From Ferrimonas pelagia (GTDB lineage: Bacteria > Pseudomonadota > Gammaproteobacteria > Enterobacterales > Shewanellaceae): 64,000 bases of DNA. Position numbers and translations under genes: made by a program. Below are positions 8,975-16,721 of this stretch, piece by piece (the first letter of the stretch is position 1; the number at the start of each line of letters is the position of its first letter). The stretch spans positions 1 to 64,000 of the forward strand of contig NZ_BAABJZ010000004.1 of the NCBI RefSeq assembly GCF_039543565.1, in the 5' to 3' direction. Under the pieces are notes generated by a model. The model did no database searches and was not told the DNA's origin. It worked only from the letters and a program-made list of their open reading frames with translations.

Positions 8975-9249
8975 CCACAACTCCCTATGGATCGATTTTA
9001 ATTGTGACCGCACTTTAACGTTCGTTAGCAGACAGGATCAATATGCCCATTCAATCTCGCAACGTTACCTAATAGAAAAGCTGGGCCAAATATCTCGTTT
9101 GCTCTACAGGCAAAGCACAAGACACTCGCCACAAAGCTTGACCAAAGCTGAACCAACAAGGGCTTGGGCTAGATCCCAATTCACTACCAAGCTCACGGCG
9201 AACCCTCAATGGATTAGTTTTACTAATCGTAACGGGAAATTTTTCTCGG
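8975..9249. other. Intergenic region upstream of the candidate small RNA
   Basis: No coding region is supported. The stretch contains a perfect inverted repeat GATTAGT-TTT-ACTAATC (9212-9228), 21 nt upstream of the -35 hexamer of the small-RNA promoter. This could be an operator or the terminator-less hairpin of another transcript. The rest shows no recognisable signal. Confidence 0.4.
9212..9228. promoter_or_regulatory. Inverted repeat, possible operator
   Basis: A perfect 7-bp inverted repeat (GATTAGT/ACTAATC) with a 3-nt centre, about 65 nt upstream of the predicted small-RNA start. Its placement fits an activator or repressor site. The factor is unknown. Confidence 0.4.
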
Positions 9250-9278
9250 TTGCGAGCCGCCCCGCCAGCCCCTAGAAT
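9250..9278 (+). promoter_or_regulatory. sigma70 promoter of the candidate small RNA
   Basis: -35 TTGCGA and -10 TAGAAT are separated by exactly 17 nt. The predicted start is about 9285, and no reading frame begins downstream before the terminator. Confidence 0.65.
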
Positions 9279-9281
9279 TGC

Positions 9282-9436
9282 TCCTGTTTTCGGAGCGAAC
9301 TGATATCCGTATCAGCACACATTCCGACGCGGTGGAACATGAGCATCTCCATCGCGTTACCTGGTTCTTGCTTAACTTCCTTCTTAGATTGCATAAATTC
9401 CAATCTTGCCCGCTGAGTTATCAGCGGGTTTTTTTT
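9282..9436 (+). ncRNA. Candidate structured small regulatory RNA
   Basis: About 155 nt between a good promoter and a strong terminator, with no convincing reading frame. Four perfect or wobble-perfect hairpins follow one another. CTGATA/TATCAG spans 9300-9315. CGCGGTGGA/TCCATCGCG (nine pairs with one G-T) spans about 9328-9356. AGATTG/CAATCT spans about 9386-9406. The last is the terminator stem. U-rich single-stranded stretches lie between them, as in Hfq-dependent RNAs. I do not recognise the family: it does not look like Spot 42, GcvB, RyhB or a Qrr RNA. Existence as a transcript is inference. Confidence 0.6.
9409..9436 (+). terminator. Rho-independent terminator of the candidate small RNA
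   Basis: The 8-bp stem CCCGCTGA/TCAGCGGG with loop GTTA is directly followed by eight T. This is a textbook intrinsic terminator with no annotated gene upstream on this strand. Confidence 0.88.
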
Positions 9437-9647
9437 GTCTTTTTTCAGCAGAGTACAGGCCTTTCCCCAACAGATGGCGCCTCAGACTGGGACAACCAAA
9501 GCCAACAGCGTCCGCCATCAGCACTGAGCCCGGCAGCAGTCGGCTACCCGGTCTCAGCCCCGACACTCAAGACCGCTCCTGCTGACACAAAAAACGCGCT
9601 CCGAAGAGCGCGTTACGACATGAGTCTTGATGGTGGATTTCACCAAG

Positions 9648-9932
9648 CTAGCGAAACAAAAATTGCCAGGCCAGTAACCCACCAGCCACTAGGCACGCCG
9701 TGACGACCGGATACAACAGGTAGCCGTCTGACGCGCGCCGGGCGCGGATAAAGCACAACTTGACCAGCAACACGTTGTACAGCAGCAGCATGATACAGAT
9801 CACCGCCGCGTAAACGAAGCTCACCCTGGAAAGCAAGAAGCCTCCCAAGATCAGCAGCAGCCAATCCGCGATGATCAGATACAAGAAATATTTTTGCAGC
9901 CCATCCGGCCCATTACGTTGAAATCGGGTCAT
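9648..9932 (-). CDS. Small membrane protein of unknown function, end of lateral flagellar operon
   Basis: A 94-residue protein with three predicted membrane helices (about 14-36, 38-58, 70-90) and a short basic loop RARRASDG. No family is recognised. Its start overlaps the stop of the PilZ gene by 4 nt (ATGA), so it is translationally coupled to it and through it to lafU. A role with the PilZ protein or the flagellar stator is a reasonable guess from position only. Confidence 0.75.
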   Translation of the reverse strand: MTRFQRNGPDGLQKYFLYLIIADWLLLILGGFLLSRVSFVYAAVICIMLLLYNVLLVKLCFIRARRASDGYLLYPVVTACLVAGGLLAWQFLFR

Positions 9933-10312
9933 GCCACTCCCCTTAATCGGCCGATCTCATCAAACAGCGTCATCAACTGCTCGATACTGCTTTCGTGCCA
10001 GCGCACGCCATAGAAGCGCAAGGCCCCTTGCACCTGTTGACGGCGCATCACGGTACAGCCCAGGCGCAGACCATTCAGCTCGATAACCAACGATTGCTGA
10101 GGCTCCAATGACACGCCCGAGATGAACCCGGCCCCACCTTTGCTGATGTCTTTAAGCGCCGCCAAGCCGAGCTCGCGATAGCGCCACCATTGTTTTTGCT
10201 CCAATCGGATAGACACGCCGTCGCAGGCGGTGCGCAGGCTCTGCTCGGGATCGTCCCTGAGCGTAAAGCGCGCATGCTCACGCCGGTTATCTTCATTCTG
10301 TTCGTACATCAC
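9929..10312 (-). CDS. PilZ-domain protein, probable c-di-GMP receptor
   Basis: PilZ domains bind cyclic di-GMP and often brake flagellar motors or control exopolysaccharide. This 127-residue protein shows the two PilZ signatures: an RxxxR motif (RREHAR, about residues 10-15) and a D-x-S-x-x-G motif (DISKGGAGF, about 55-63). It overlaps the lafU stop by 4 nt, so it is made together with the stator proteins. This suggests a YcgR-like brake of the lateral motor, which is inference. Confidence 0.85.
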   Translation of the reverse strand: MMYEQNEDNRREHARFTLRDDPEQSLRTACDGVSIRLEQKQWWRYRELGLAALKDISKGGAGFISGVSLEPQQSLVIELNGLRLGCTVMRRQQVQGALRFYGVRWHESSIEQLMTLFDEIGRLRGVA

Positions 10313-11289
10313 TCGCTTCCGGTATAACGCCCACGGGGTTGATTGCCTTGGGCCGCACGCTGGGCCTCGACCGGTGACTCGCCACCGTGACTGCCGAACA
10401 GCCCGCGCAGATCCTGTTGAGCCTTATCGGTTAACACCATCAACTCAATGCGTCGATTGGCGGAGGAACGGTGATCTTGATGATCCAACGGCACTTGATC
10501 GGCCATGCCCACAACCTGGATAAACTGGCCGACACCGACACCACCGTACTGCAGAGCACGACGGGCCTCCAAGGCGCGCTGACTCGACAGCTCCCAGTTG
10601 GTGCGATCCGTGCCACGGAAGGTGGTCGAATCGGTATGGCCCGAGACCAGCAGGGGGTTCTCCACCCGGGACAACAACGGCGCCAGCGCCAGCAGCAGAT
10701 CCTCAAAGTAAGGCGTCATCCGAGCGCTGCCACGGGCAAACATAAACTGCTGCAGATTATCGCGGATCAGGATCTTCAGCCCCTGTGGCACCACCTCGAC
10801 ACTGACGTTTTTGGCCAGATCGGTTCCCAAGATCGCCTGCTCCACCTCATGCGCTAACGCTTCGAGCTGCGCCTGGGTCTGGAAGCTGCCCGGCAACAAG
10901 GTGTCCAGATAATCGCCTTCGCCCGACGCCGCGCCCCGCTCTCCCCGTGGAATGTGGTTAACGGTCGCCGGTCCAGCCCGCCCTGCGCCCGTTCCCTGGG
11001 CGGGTTGGATCAGCTCATTGAGCACGACAGAGCCTTCCAGATCAACAAAGTGGGGCTTATTGCTGTCGACATTAGCGCCGGCTCTGCTGTCATCGACCTT
11101 CTCACCGCTGATCGCCTGGACGATCGCGGCACGCTCTTGCTGATCCGCCACCTGGATCAGCCACAGCACCAAAAACAGTGCCATCATCGCTAACGCAAAA
11201 TCCGCGAAGGCCACCTTCCAAGCCCCGCCCGCCTTGGGCGCCGCTTTGGCTTTGCGGCCCGCGTAGATCACCACGGTTTCACCGGCCAT
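10309..11289 (-). CDS. lafU: Lateral flagellar stator protein LafU (MotB homologue)
   Basis: The proton-channel and peptidoglycan-anchoring half of the flagellar stator. The 326-residue protein has one N-terminal membrane helix with the proton-accepting aspartate (VAFADFALAMMALFLVLW, about residue 30). A linker and a C-terminal OmpA-like domain (about 165-310) follow, with SGHTDSTTFRG and the NWELSSQRALEARRAL motif. Its start overlaps lafT by one base. Pairing with lafT directly after lafS is the arrangement of lateral flagellar systems. Confidence 0.93.
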   Translation of the reverse strand: MAGETVVIYAGRKAKAAPKAGGAWKVAFADFALAMMALFLVLWLIQVADQQERAAIVQAISGEKVDDSRAGANVDSNKPHFVDLEGSVVLNELIQPAQGTGAGRAGPATVNHIPRGERGAASGEGDYLDTLLPGSFQTQAQLEALAHEVEQAILGTDLAKNVSVEVVPQGLKILIRDNLQQFMFARGSARMTPYFEDLLLALAPLLSRVENPLLVSGHTDSTTFRGTDRTNWELSSQRALEARRALQYGGVGVGQFIQVVGMADQVPLDHQDHRSSANRRIELMVLTDKAQQDLRGLFGSHGGESPVEAQRAAQGNQPRGRYTGSE

Positions 11290-12146
11290 CAGCGTTGCTC
11301 CTCGTTAAGGAAACGCTCCAACTCGATGAAACTAGGTCGGTTTTCTTCCTGGATCATCCGTCGTCCGCCGTCCAGTGCCAGCAGCGGCTGCTTGCCGGCT
11401 AACTGCGCCACCATGATCGCCTTGGCACACTGCAACTGCGCCATCTTCTGCTCAACCTGATGATGCAGCGCCGAAGCCACCGGCTCAAACAGGCAGTAAC
11501 AGGCGAATACGCCCATAAAGGTGCCCACCAGAGCGGCGGCAACGTAGTAGCCGATCATCGTCAGCGGGCCGTCGATGGCGCCCATGGTGATGATGATCCC
11601 AAGCACCGCCGCCAAAATACCGAACCCAGGCAGGGCCTCGCCGGTGCGATGCAACGAGTGCGACGGACGCATCCGATCCTCCTCGAGCCGGTGGATCTCC
11701 TCATCCATCAGATGTTGAAACTCATGGGGACTGAGTTTACCCATCGACTGCAAACGCAGGTTGTCCACCAGGAAGCTCAGCAACAAGGGCTGACGCAGCA
11801 CCGCGGGGTAGGTCAAAAACAGCGAGCTTTCAAACGGTTTCTCAATATGGTCATCGAGAATTTTAATGCCACTGACCTGGATCTGCAGCATCAAGCTGTT
11901 CATCAGGCCAAACAGTTGTGGATAGAGTTCGGGATCCTCTTTCTCACTAGTGAGCAGCTCGCGGATCTGACCGAGGGTATCCTTGAGAACCGGCGCCGGA
12001 TTGCCCAGCACATGGGCCCCTAGGGCCGCCCCCATAACGATCACTACCTCTGCCGGCTGCCACAAGGTGGCCAAATTACCGTCTGCTAGCGCATAGCCGC
12101 CAAACACAGACAGCACGGCCACCAACAGGCCAATTATCTTGATCAT
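11289..12146 (-). CDS. lafT: Lateral flagellar stator protein LafT (MotA homologue)
   Basis: The four-helix MotA-type channel subunit that couples ion flow to rotor torque. Its 285 residues match MotA. Membrane helices are visible at about 1-20, 28-48, 172-192 and 202-222, with a charged cytoplasmic loop that contacts FliG. TGEALPGFGILAAVLGIIITMG is the family signature before helix 3 (given here only as a landmark, about 166-187). It is followed by lafU with a 1-nt overlap. Confidence 0.92.
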   Translation of the reverse strand: MIKIIGLLVAVLSVFGGYALADGNLATLWQPAEVVIVMGAALGAHVLGNPAPVLKDTLGQIRELLTSEKEDPELYPQLFGLMNSLMLQIQVSGIKILDDHIEKPFESSLFLTYPAVLRQPLLLSFLVDNLRLQSMGKLSPHEFQHLMDEEIHRLEEDRMRPSHSLHRTGEALPGFGILAAVLGIIITMGAIDGPLTMIGYYVAAALVGTFMGVFACYCLFEPVASALHHQVEQKMAQLQCAKAIMVAQLAGKQPLLALDGGRRMIQEENRPSFIELERFLNEEQR

Positions 12147-12158
12147 GGATCGTCCTTT

Positions 12159-12884
12159 TTACTCGATGCCCCAATCTTGATAAACCGTCCTCAGCTGCTT
12201 CACCGCCTGTTTGTGCAGCTGGCAGATCCGCGATTCGGTTAAACCAAGAGTCAAAGCGATCTCTTTAAGATTCAGTTCGTGTTGATAGTAAAGCGACAGA
12301 ACGAGCCGTTCTCTTTTGTTCAAACGCGCTAAAGCCGACTCCAGCGTCTTTTGTTGGTTAAAACGTGCGACTTCACTGCCATCGTGCTCAATGTTGTGAC
12401 CCGCGCCGAGCAGATCATCCAGGCTCTGCAGGCTCTCCGCCTGTGAGGCATAGAGCCGCTCGCGATATTGATCCATGCTCAGCGACAGCGCCTGCGCGGT
12501 CTCCTGATCGGTCGGCACCCGGCCCAGCTCGCGGGTCAGCTTGCGCACCATGTCATTGAGCTCATGGGTCTGCTGACGCAATTGCCGTGGACGCCAATCC
12601 TGACGGCGCAGCTCATCGAGGATAGAGCCACGCACCCGCAGACTGGCGAACGCAATAAAGCCGTTATCCGGCTCTCCCGGATAACGGCGTAACGAATCGA
12701 GCAGCGCCATCAGGCCGATCTGCTCCATATCCTCGGCGGCCATCACCGCCCCGCAGTGACTGCGGAGCTGATTGGTGGCGCGCTTTACCAAAGGCAGATA
12801 CTGCTTGAGATAAAAGGCCTCATCATGGAGGCGGGCAGGTTTTGCCCCCTCCTGTGCGTGATACGCTTGTTCAGACTGCAACAT
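12159..12884 (-). CDS. lafS: Lateral flagellar sigma factor LafS (FliA family)
   Basis: A sigma28-type factor that directs transcription of late flagellar genes. The 241-residue protein contains region 2 (DMEQIGLMALLDSLRRY, about 50-67), region 3 and region 4 with the helix-turn-helix LKEIALTLGLTESRICQLH (about 205-223). It lies between fliL-like lafF and the stator genes, the order known in Vibrio parahaemolyticus and Aeromonas lateral flagella. It is the likely reader of the shared motif upstream of the four flagellin genes. Confidence 0.93.
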   Translation of the reverse strand: MLQSEQAYHAQEGAKPARLHDEAFYLKQYLPLVKRATNQLRSHCGAVMAAEDMEQIGLMALLDSLRRYPGEPDNGFIAFASLRVRGSILDELRRQDWRPRQLRQQTHELNDMVRKLTRELGRVPTDQETAQALSLSMDQYRERLYASQAESLQSLDDLLGAGHNIEHDGSEVARFNQQKTLESALARLNKRERLVLSLYYQHELNLKEIALTLGLTESRICQLHKQAVKQLRTVYQDWGIE

Positions 12885-12894
12885 TCACCCGCTC

Positions 12895-13350
12895 CTACTG
12901 CACCACTAAGCGGGTAAACAGCACATCTTCAAAATCCATCGCGTAGTCGTTTTCGACAAAGGTCGCCGTCAACGCCAGTTTGACTTCATTTTGCAGGCTA
13001 TCCAGATCACTCAGCTGACTCAGCTGTTGGTAAGTCTTGCCCGTGAACAGCCGCATCAAAGAGTTCTGAACCAAGGGCTCCGCCTCGACCAGCAACTCCT
13101 CAAAGCCATCGGTGGAGCTCTTGATGGCCAACTCCAACTGCACGTAGTGTTGGAACTGCTCCCCCGGCACGCTGATCACAAAGCGATCCATCGTGTGGAA
13201 ACGCGATTGAGCGTTGCTCGCTGCACGCTCGCTGCCCTCAGGCAAGACGGGCGATAATTTGATCCCGCCCCAAAAGCTGACCAAACAGGCCACAGAAATA
13301 ATGATGCCGTTACGGACGAGGTTTCCGCGCATTTTGCCACTGCCTTGCAT
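12895..13350 (-). CDS. lafF: Flagellar basal body-associated protein FliL, lateral type (LafF)
   Basis: FliL surrounds stator units and supports motor output, especially during swarming. The 151-residue protein has one N-terminal membrane helix (about 14-34) and a periplasmic FliL domain. RFVISVPGEQFQHYVQLELA marks its first strands and the C terminus ends with the family-typical FEDVLFTRLVVQ. It sits between lafE (14 nt upstream) and lafS (10 nt downstream). Confidence 0.88.
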   Translation of the reverse strand: MQGSGKMRGNLVRNGIIISVACLVSFWGGIKLSPVLPEGSERAASNAQSRFHTMDRFVISVPGEQFQHYVQLELAIKSSTDGFEELLVEAEPLVQNSLMRLFTGKTYQQLSQLSDLDSLQNEVKLALTATFVENDYAMDFEDVLFTRLVVQ

Positions 13351-13364
13351 GCTGTTCTCCTAAC

Positions 13365-14408
13365 TTACGCCCTGGCGTCCACACCCGAAGATGTGGTGTC
13401 TAACTCTTGTGTCGCTTCAGCCCCGATGGCCGCCGCAACACCGATTTGTGATTGAGGTTGTGATTGAGATTGTGACGATGCGTGTTGCTGCGAGCCGGTA
13501 TCGCCCACATCGACATCGATCTTGCCGCCGTGCGCCTGTGCCAGATCATCGCGCAGACGCTCAGCGTTTTGCTGCAGTGCCTCACGTACGCTCGGGTTCG
13601 CCGCGTTCATCTGGACCACCAGACGGTCGCCGTCCAGTCGCACATTGAGCTCGATCTTGCCAAGATCCGGCGGGTCCAAGCGCAATTCAGCGGTCTTAAC
13701 CTGTTGAAACGACTGGAAACGGAGCTGATCCTGCAATGGATTTAGCAGCTCACGCGCCCACTGCTGGTTATCCGCAGCCAACGTCACCGGTCCCCATTGA
13801 TTCACCGGACGCGCGCCCGCGGCAGACTGGCTTGACGTATTGGCCAATGCCGCGATCTGCGCTTCACTCACGTCGGCGCCCGTCGGCAGAATGGTCGTCA
13901 GCAAGGCACCCGGTTTCGAGTTAGCCGCTGGCAACGGCGGTAACGCCGACGCCAACTGAAGCTCACGGCCCTGTCCGCCCGCTCGGACCAGATCGGCCCC
14001 GAGCATCGACGGCTCCCGTGCCATCGCCGCCGCACCGGCGGCTTCGCCTTGCAGCGACAACCGCCCTGCAGCGGCGCGCAACTCGCCGGACACCGGCGGC
14101 GCCACGCGTTCAACGGCACGCTCAGCCTGCTCGGCCAAGGGAGTGGCCCTATCAACCAGGCTGCCTCCGCTTTGCGACTCAGCCGCATGGGCTAAGCGGC
14201 GCGTCAATGACAGCATGGTTTGAGCGGGCAGCGTCGGCTGCAGCGCGTGCGCGGCACGCTCAAGCAGCCCTTCGCCCGTCTCATCCGCATCTACATCCGC
14301 AGCAGACAGCAATTGGGCAAAGCCTTGGCCATCCTCATCACGGTGATGCTCAGGCGAGCCCTGCACGCCCGGCGGGGGCGCCGGGGCGATAAAATTGGCG
14401 ATCAACAT
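13365..14408 (-). CDS. lafE: Flagellar hook-length control protein, FliK-like (LafE)
   Basis: FliK-type proteins measure the hook and switch the export gate to filament substrates. The 347-residue protein has a low-complexity, Ala/Gln-rich N-terminal half. The conserved Flg_hook domain is C-terminal (about 220-310), with LRLDPPDLGKIELNVRLDGD followed by a Gln/Ser-rich tail. The divergent N-terminal part is normal for the family. The stop of lafD lies 2 nt upstream of its start. Confidence 0.88.
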   Translation of the reverse strand: MLIANFIAPAPPPGVQGSPEHHRDEDGQGFAQLLSAADVDADETGEGLLERAAHALQPTLPAQTMLSLTRRLAHAAESQSGGSLVDRATPLAEQAERAVERVAPPVSGELRAAAGRLSLQGEAAGAAAMAREPSMLGADLVRAGGQGRELQLASALPPLPAANSKPGALLTTILPTGADVSEAQIAALANTSSQSAAGARPVNQWGPVTLAADNQQWARELLNPLQDQLRFQSFQQVKTAELRLDPPDLGKIELNVRLDGDRLVVQMNAANPSVREALQQNAERLRDDLAQAHGGKIDVDVGDTGSQQHASSQSQSQPQSQIGVAAAIGAEATQELDTTSSGVDARA

Positions 14409-14410
14409 GA

Positions 14411-14728
14411 TTACTCTCCGCTGGCGAGGGTGAGCTGGTAAGCGCCAAGGCCCTCCCGCTGCTCCCGTATCTTCGCCAGTTTGTCATTCAATTCCGTTTT
14501 GGCCTGCTCCACTTGAGCCAGCGCCCGACGGTGTTGCTGTTGCAGCACCGTCCGCGCCTCCTGCTCAGCAGCCGTTGTCGCGGGCCCCGCCTGCTCCAGC
14601 GCCTGGCGCATGGCCAGATCGACCTTGGCTAGGCGAGCCCAATCTTGCTTTTCCACAGCCTGCTCGATGGCCTTGGCGTATTTCAGCCAAAGCCGATCAG
14701 TTGAGGTTTTGCCAGCCTTCTCGGACAT
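14411..14728 (-). CDS. lafD: Lateral flagellar protein LafD/LafX-like, possible FliT-type chaperone
   Basis: A 105-residue, almost fully helical, charged protein with no membrane segment or signal. No motif allows a firm family call. Assignment rests on position between fliS and fliK homologues, where lateral systems carry lafD (also called lafX), proposed to be a FliT-like export chaperone. It overlaps the end of lafC by 32 nt, indicating tight coupling. Confidence 0.65.
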   Translation of the reverse strand: MSEKAGKTSTDRLWLKYAKAIEQAVEKQDWARLAKVDLAMRQALEQAGPATTAAEQEARTVLQQQHRRALAQVEQAKTELNDKLAKIREQREGLGAYQLTLASGE

Positions 14729-15077
14729 CAGTGATCACCTTTACAACCGGTTCAAGCAACGCCGCATCGTTTTTCAGGCTGGCCTGAAACAATTGCTGGC
14801 TACAGTAGTCGTACAAACGATGCAATTGAGTGGCGATCTCGCCGCCATTCTCAATATCCAGTGCACTGTCCAGCCCGTGCACAATGTCGATGCACTTGCC
14901 GATACTTTTGCCTTTTTCCTCAACCCGCTTGTGCATCATGTGGCCTTCAGCACGCGCCAGCTCCTCAAGCAAGCCATCCAGCAGCATGCGCACCAGCTCA
15001 TGCTGATTGGCCGCCGCCGCGCGGGCATTGACATTGGTGTGCTTATAGGAATCAAAAGGATTGTTGTCGGTGAGCAT
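14697..15077 (-). CDS. lafC: Flagellar export chaperone FliS, lateral type (LafC)
   Basis: A cytoplasmic chaperone that binds the flagellin C terminus and prevents early polymerisation. The 126-residue protein shows the FliS pattern: an N-terminal DSYKHTNVNA segment, then LVRMLLDGLLEELARAEGHM, then a four-helix bundle. It lies 35 nt after the cap gene lafB and overlaps lafD. Confidence 0.92.
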   Translation of the reverse strand: MLTDNNPFDSYKHTNVNARAAAANQHELVRMLLDGLLEELARAEGHMMHKRVEEKGKSIGKCIDIVHGLDSALDIENGGEIATQLHRLYDYCSQQLFQASLKNDAALLEPVVKVITDVREGWQNLN

Positions 15078-15112
15078 AGATCTCTCGTAACTGGTTAAAA
15101 GTAAAAAATTAT

Positions 15113-16438
15113 TTAGTAGAAGAACATGCTGGACTGCTGCATCTGCAGGGTCAGCTGTTCGACGCGTACAAATTGGCTGAGATAGCGCTGGTAGGTTTGC
15201 TCCATCCGCATATCATGCTGCTCGACCCGATCCTCTACCCGACGAATGTTCTGATCCATCGAGTTTTGGCGACTCTTGAGGTAACCGTCATTCTCCGTCA
15301 GGTTACCGATCGCATTATCGATACGGTCAAACAGTCCGCCCTCTTCTGAGAAAAACTCCTGAACCTTATTGCCGTGCGTATCCAACGCTTCGTGGAAGTC
15401 AGAGCTGTTGAGCTTGAGTTTGCCTTCACGGTCAATTTCAATGCCCAGATCAGATAGGTGCAAACCATCAGAAGAGCCGTTGTACAGCTCTGTACGTAGA
15501 CGTTGGGACAATCCACGCAGTGCCGCATCACCAGACAACACACCAACGGCGTCATCTTCATCGCCGTCAATTGACTTACCGAACGTCTGCTTGGCGATCT
15601 CATCGATCAAACTGTTGTAATCATCGATGAAGCTTTGAACCGATTCCGTCACCGCCTCTTTATCTTGTCCGACGCTGATCCGAAGTGGTCCCCCAACGGG
15701 TTGATCACCGTTAAATTCGTGGGTTTTCTTCAGCTCAATCGTTAAACCATCAATGGCGTTATCAATCGTATTGGAAGCCGATTGGATCTCGATGGGATTA
15801 CTCTCACCCATCAACAAGATCGCGTTTTGAGCCTCCGACATCACCTTGACCGTGCTACCAGCCACATCAGGATCGGAGATCAGCTCCCCATCCCGTTTCA
15901 CGGAAATCAGATTGTCTTCACCGGTTTCCTCTGAGGTCAACACCAAGTTGACCTTGCCGTCACTGCGAACCAAGGTGGCCTGGATCCCCAGCTCTTCCGA
16001 GCTGTTGATCTGATCTCGCACCTCTTCCAGCGTGGTCTCTGGACCGATATCGATGGTGAAAACCTCACCATCCCCAAGCTGAATGTCGTAGCTGCCTTCA
16101 GGCAAAGCACCGTCTTCGTCAAATTCCCAGGCGATCTGATGTGCACTGGCCAATTGCTTCACGAAGAAGGCGTAGTCGCCATTCGCTGCGTCGGTCCCTG
16201 CCGTCACATTGGCCATATCCTCATCCGAGATCTCAATGCCTTTTTTACTGAAGGCATCGTCTGTGATGCTGCTCATGCTGTCACTAAAGCTCTTCAGCTT
16301 TGTTTCAAGCGCACTGTAAGCCGCTTTCTGCGCTTCGTACTGCTGGGTCTGCAAAGCATAGAGCTGGTCTTTCGGCGCGCGTTCGACCTGCATCAGCATC
16401 AACGCCATCTGGGCGGGATCAAAACCGGAACTAATCAT
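15113..16438 (-). CDS. lafB: Flagellar cap protein FliD, lateral type (LafB)
   Basis: The distal filament cap that folds incoming flagellin. The 441-residue protein has the FliD N-terminal domain (SSGFDPAQM and the following coiled segment) and the C-terminal domain (about 240-441) with QSFIDDYNSLIDEI. I chose the ATG at 16438, not the upstream in-frame one, because AAGGAG lies 5 nt before it. It is separated from the flagellin genes by about 280 nt including a terminator. A TAAAGTTT hexamer-like element lies upstream (about 16470), but I cannot see a matching -10. Confidence 0.93.
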   Translation of the reverse strand: MISSGFDPAQMALMLMQVERAPKDQLYALQTQQYEAQKAAYSALETKLKSFSDSMSSITDDAFSKKGIEISDEDMANVTAGTDAANGDYAFFVKQLASAHQIAWEFDEDGALPEGSYDIQLGDGEVFTIDIGPETTLEEVRDQINSSEELGIQATLVRSDGKVNLVLTSEETGEDNLISVKRDGELISDPDVAGSTVKVMSEAQNAILLMGESNPIEIQSASNTIDNAIDGLTIELKKTHEFNGDQPVGGPLRISVGQDKEAVTESVQSFIDDYNSLIDEIAKQTFGKSIDGDEDDAVGVLSGDAALRGLSQRLRTELYNGSSDGLHLSDLGIEIDREGKLKLNSSDFHEALDTHGNKVQEFFSEEGGLFDRIDNAIGNLTENDGYLKSRQNSMDQNIRRVEDRVEQHDMRMEQTYQRYLSQFVRVEQLTLQMQQSSMFFY

Positions 16439-16672
16439 AAAATCTCCTTGGCACACCTATTCAATGCAAACTTTATGCCAATCGCAATGTGCATTATTTT
16501 TCAATAACTTAAAGGTAATGCGGGCGTTAGAGAGGCCGCGTCATTTCCGGGTTACCCATCGGAAGGAACCCCACATTCCGCCTAACGAATTGGCTTCTAT
16601 GCTTCATCAAAGCGGCGCAGTTAAGCACAAACTTGAGCTTATAATCAGCAAGTTATGCTAGGTAAGAAACAA

Positions 16673-16700
16673 AAAAGGGAAGCCGATTGGCTTCCCTTTT
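16673..16700 (-). terminator. Terminator after flagellin gene 1
   Basis: The 12-bp stem AAAAGGGAAGCC/GGCTTCCCTTTT with loop GATT is followed on the minus strand by a T run. It can act on both strands. Confidence 0.88.
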
Positions 16701-16721
16701 AAAAACGATTAAATCGTTACC

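Noticed and set aside
9282..9436. Spot 42, RyhB, GcvB or Qrr small RNA
   Set aside because: No characteristic sequence of these families, and the promoter is sigma70-type rather than sigma54 as for Qrr.
9278..9703. 141-residue plus-strand frame through the small-RNA locus
   Set aside because: It reads across the strong terminator and into the 3' end of the opposite gene, with no ribosome site and no similarity.
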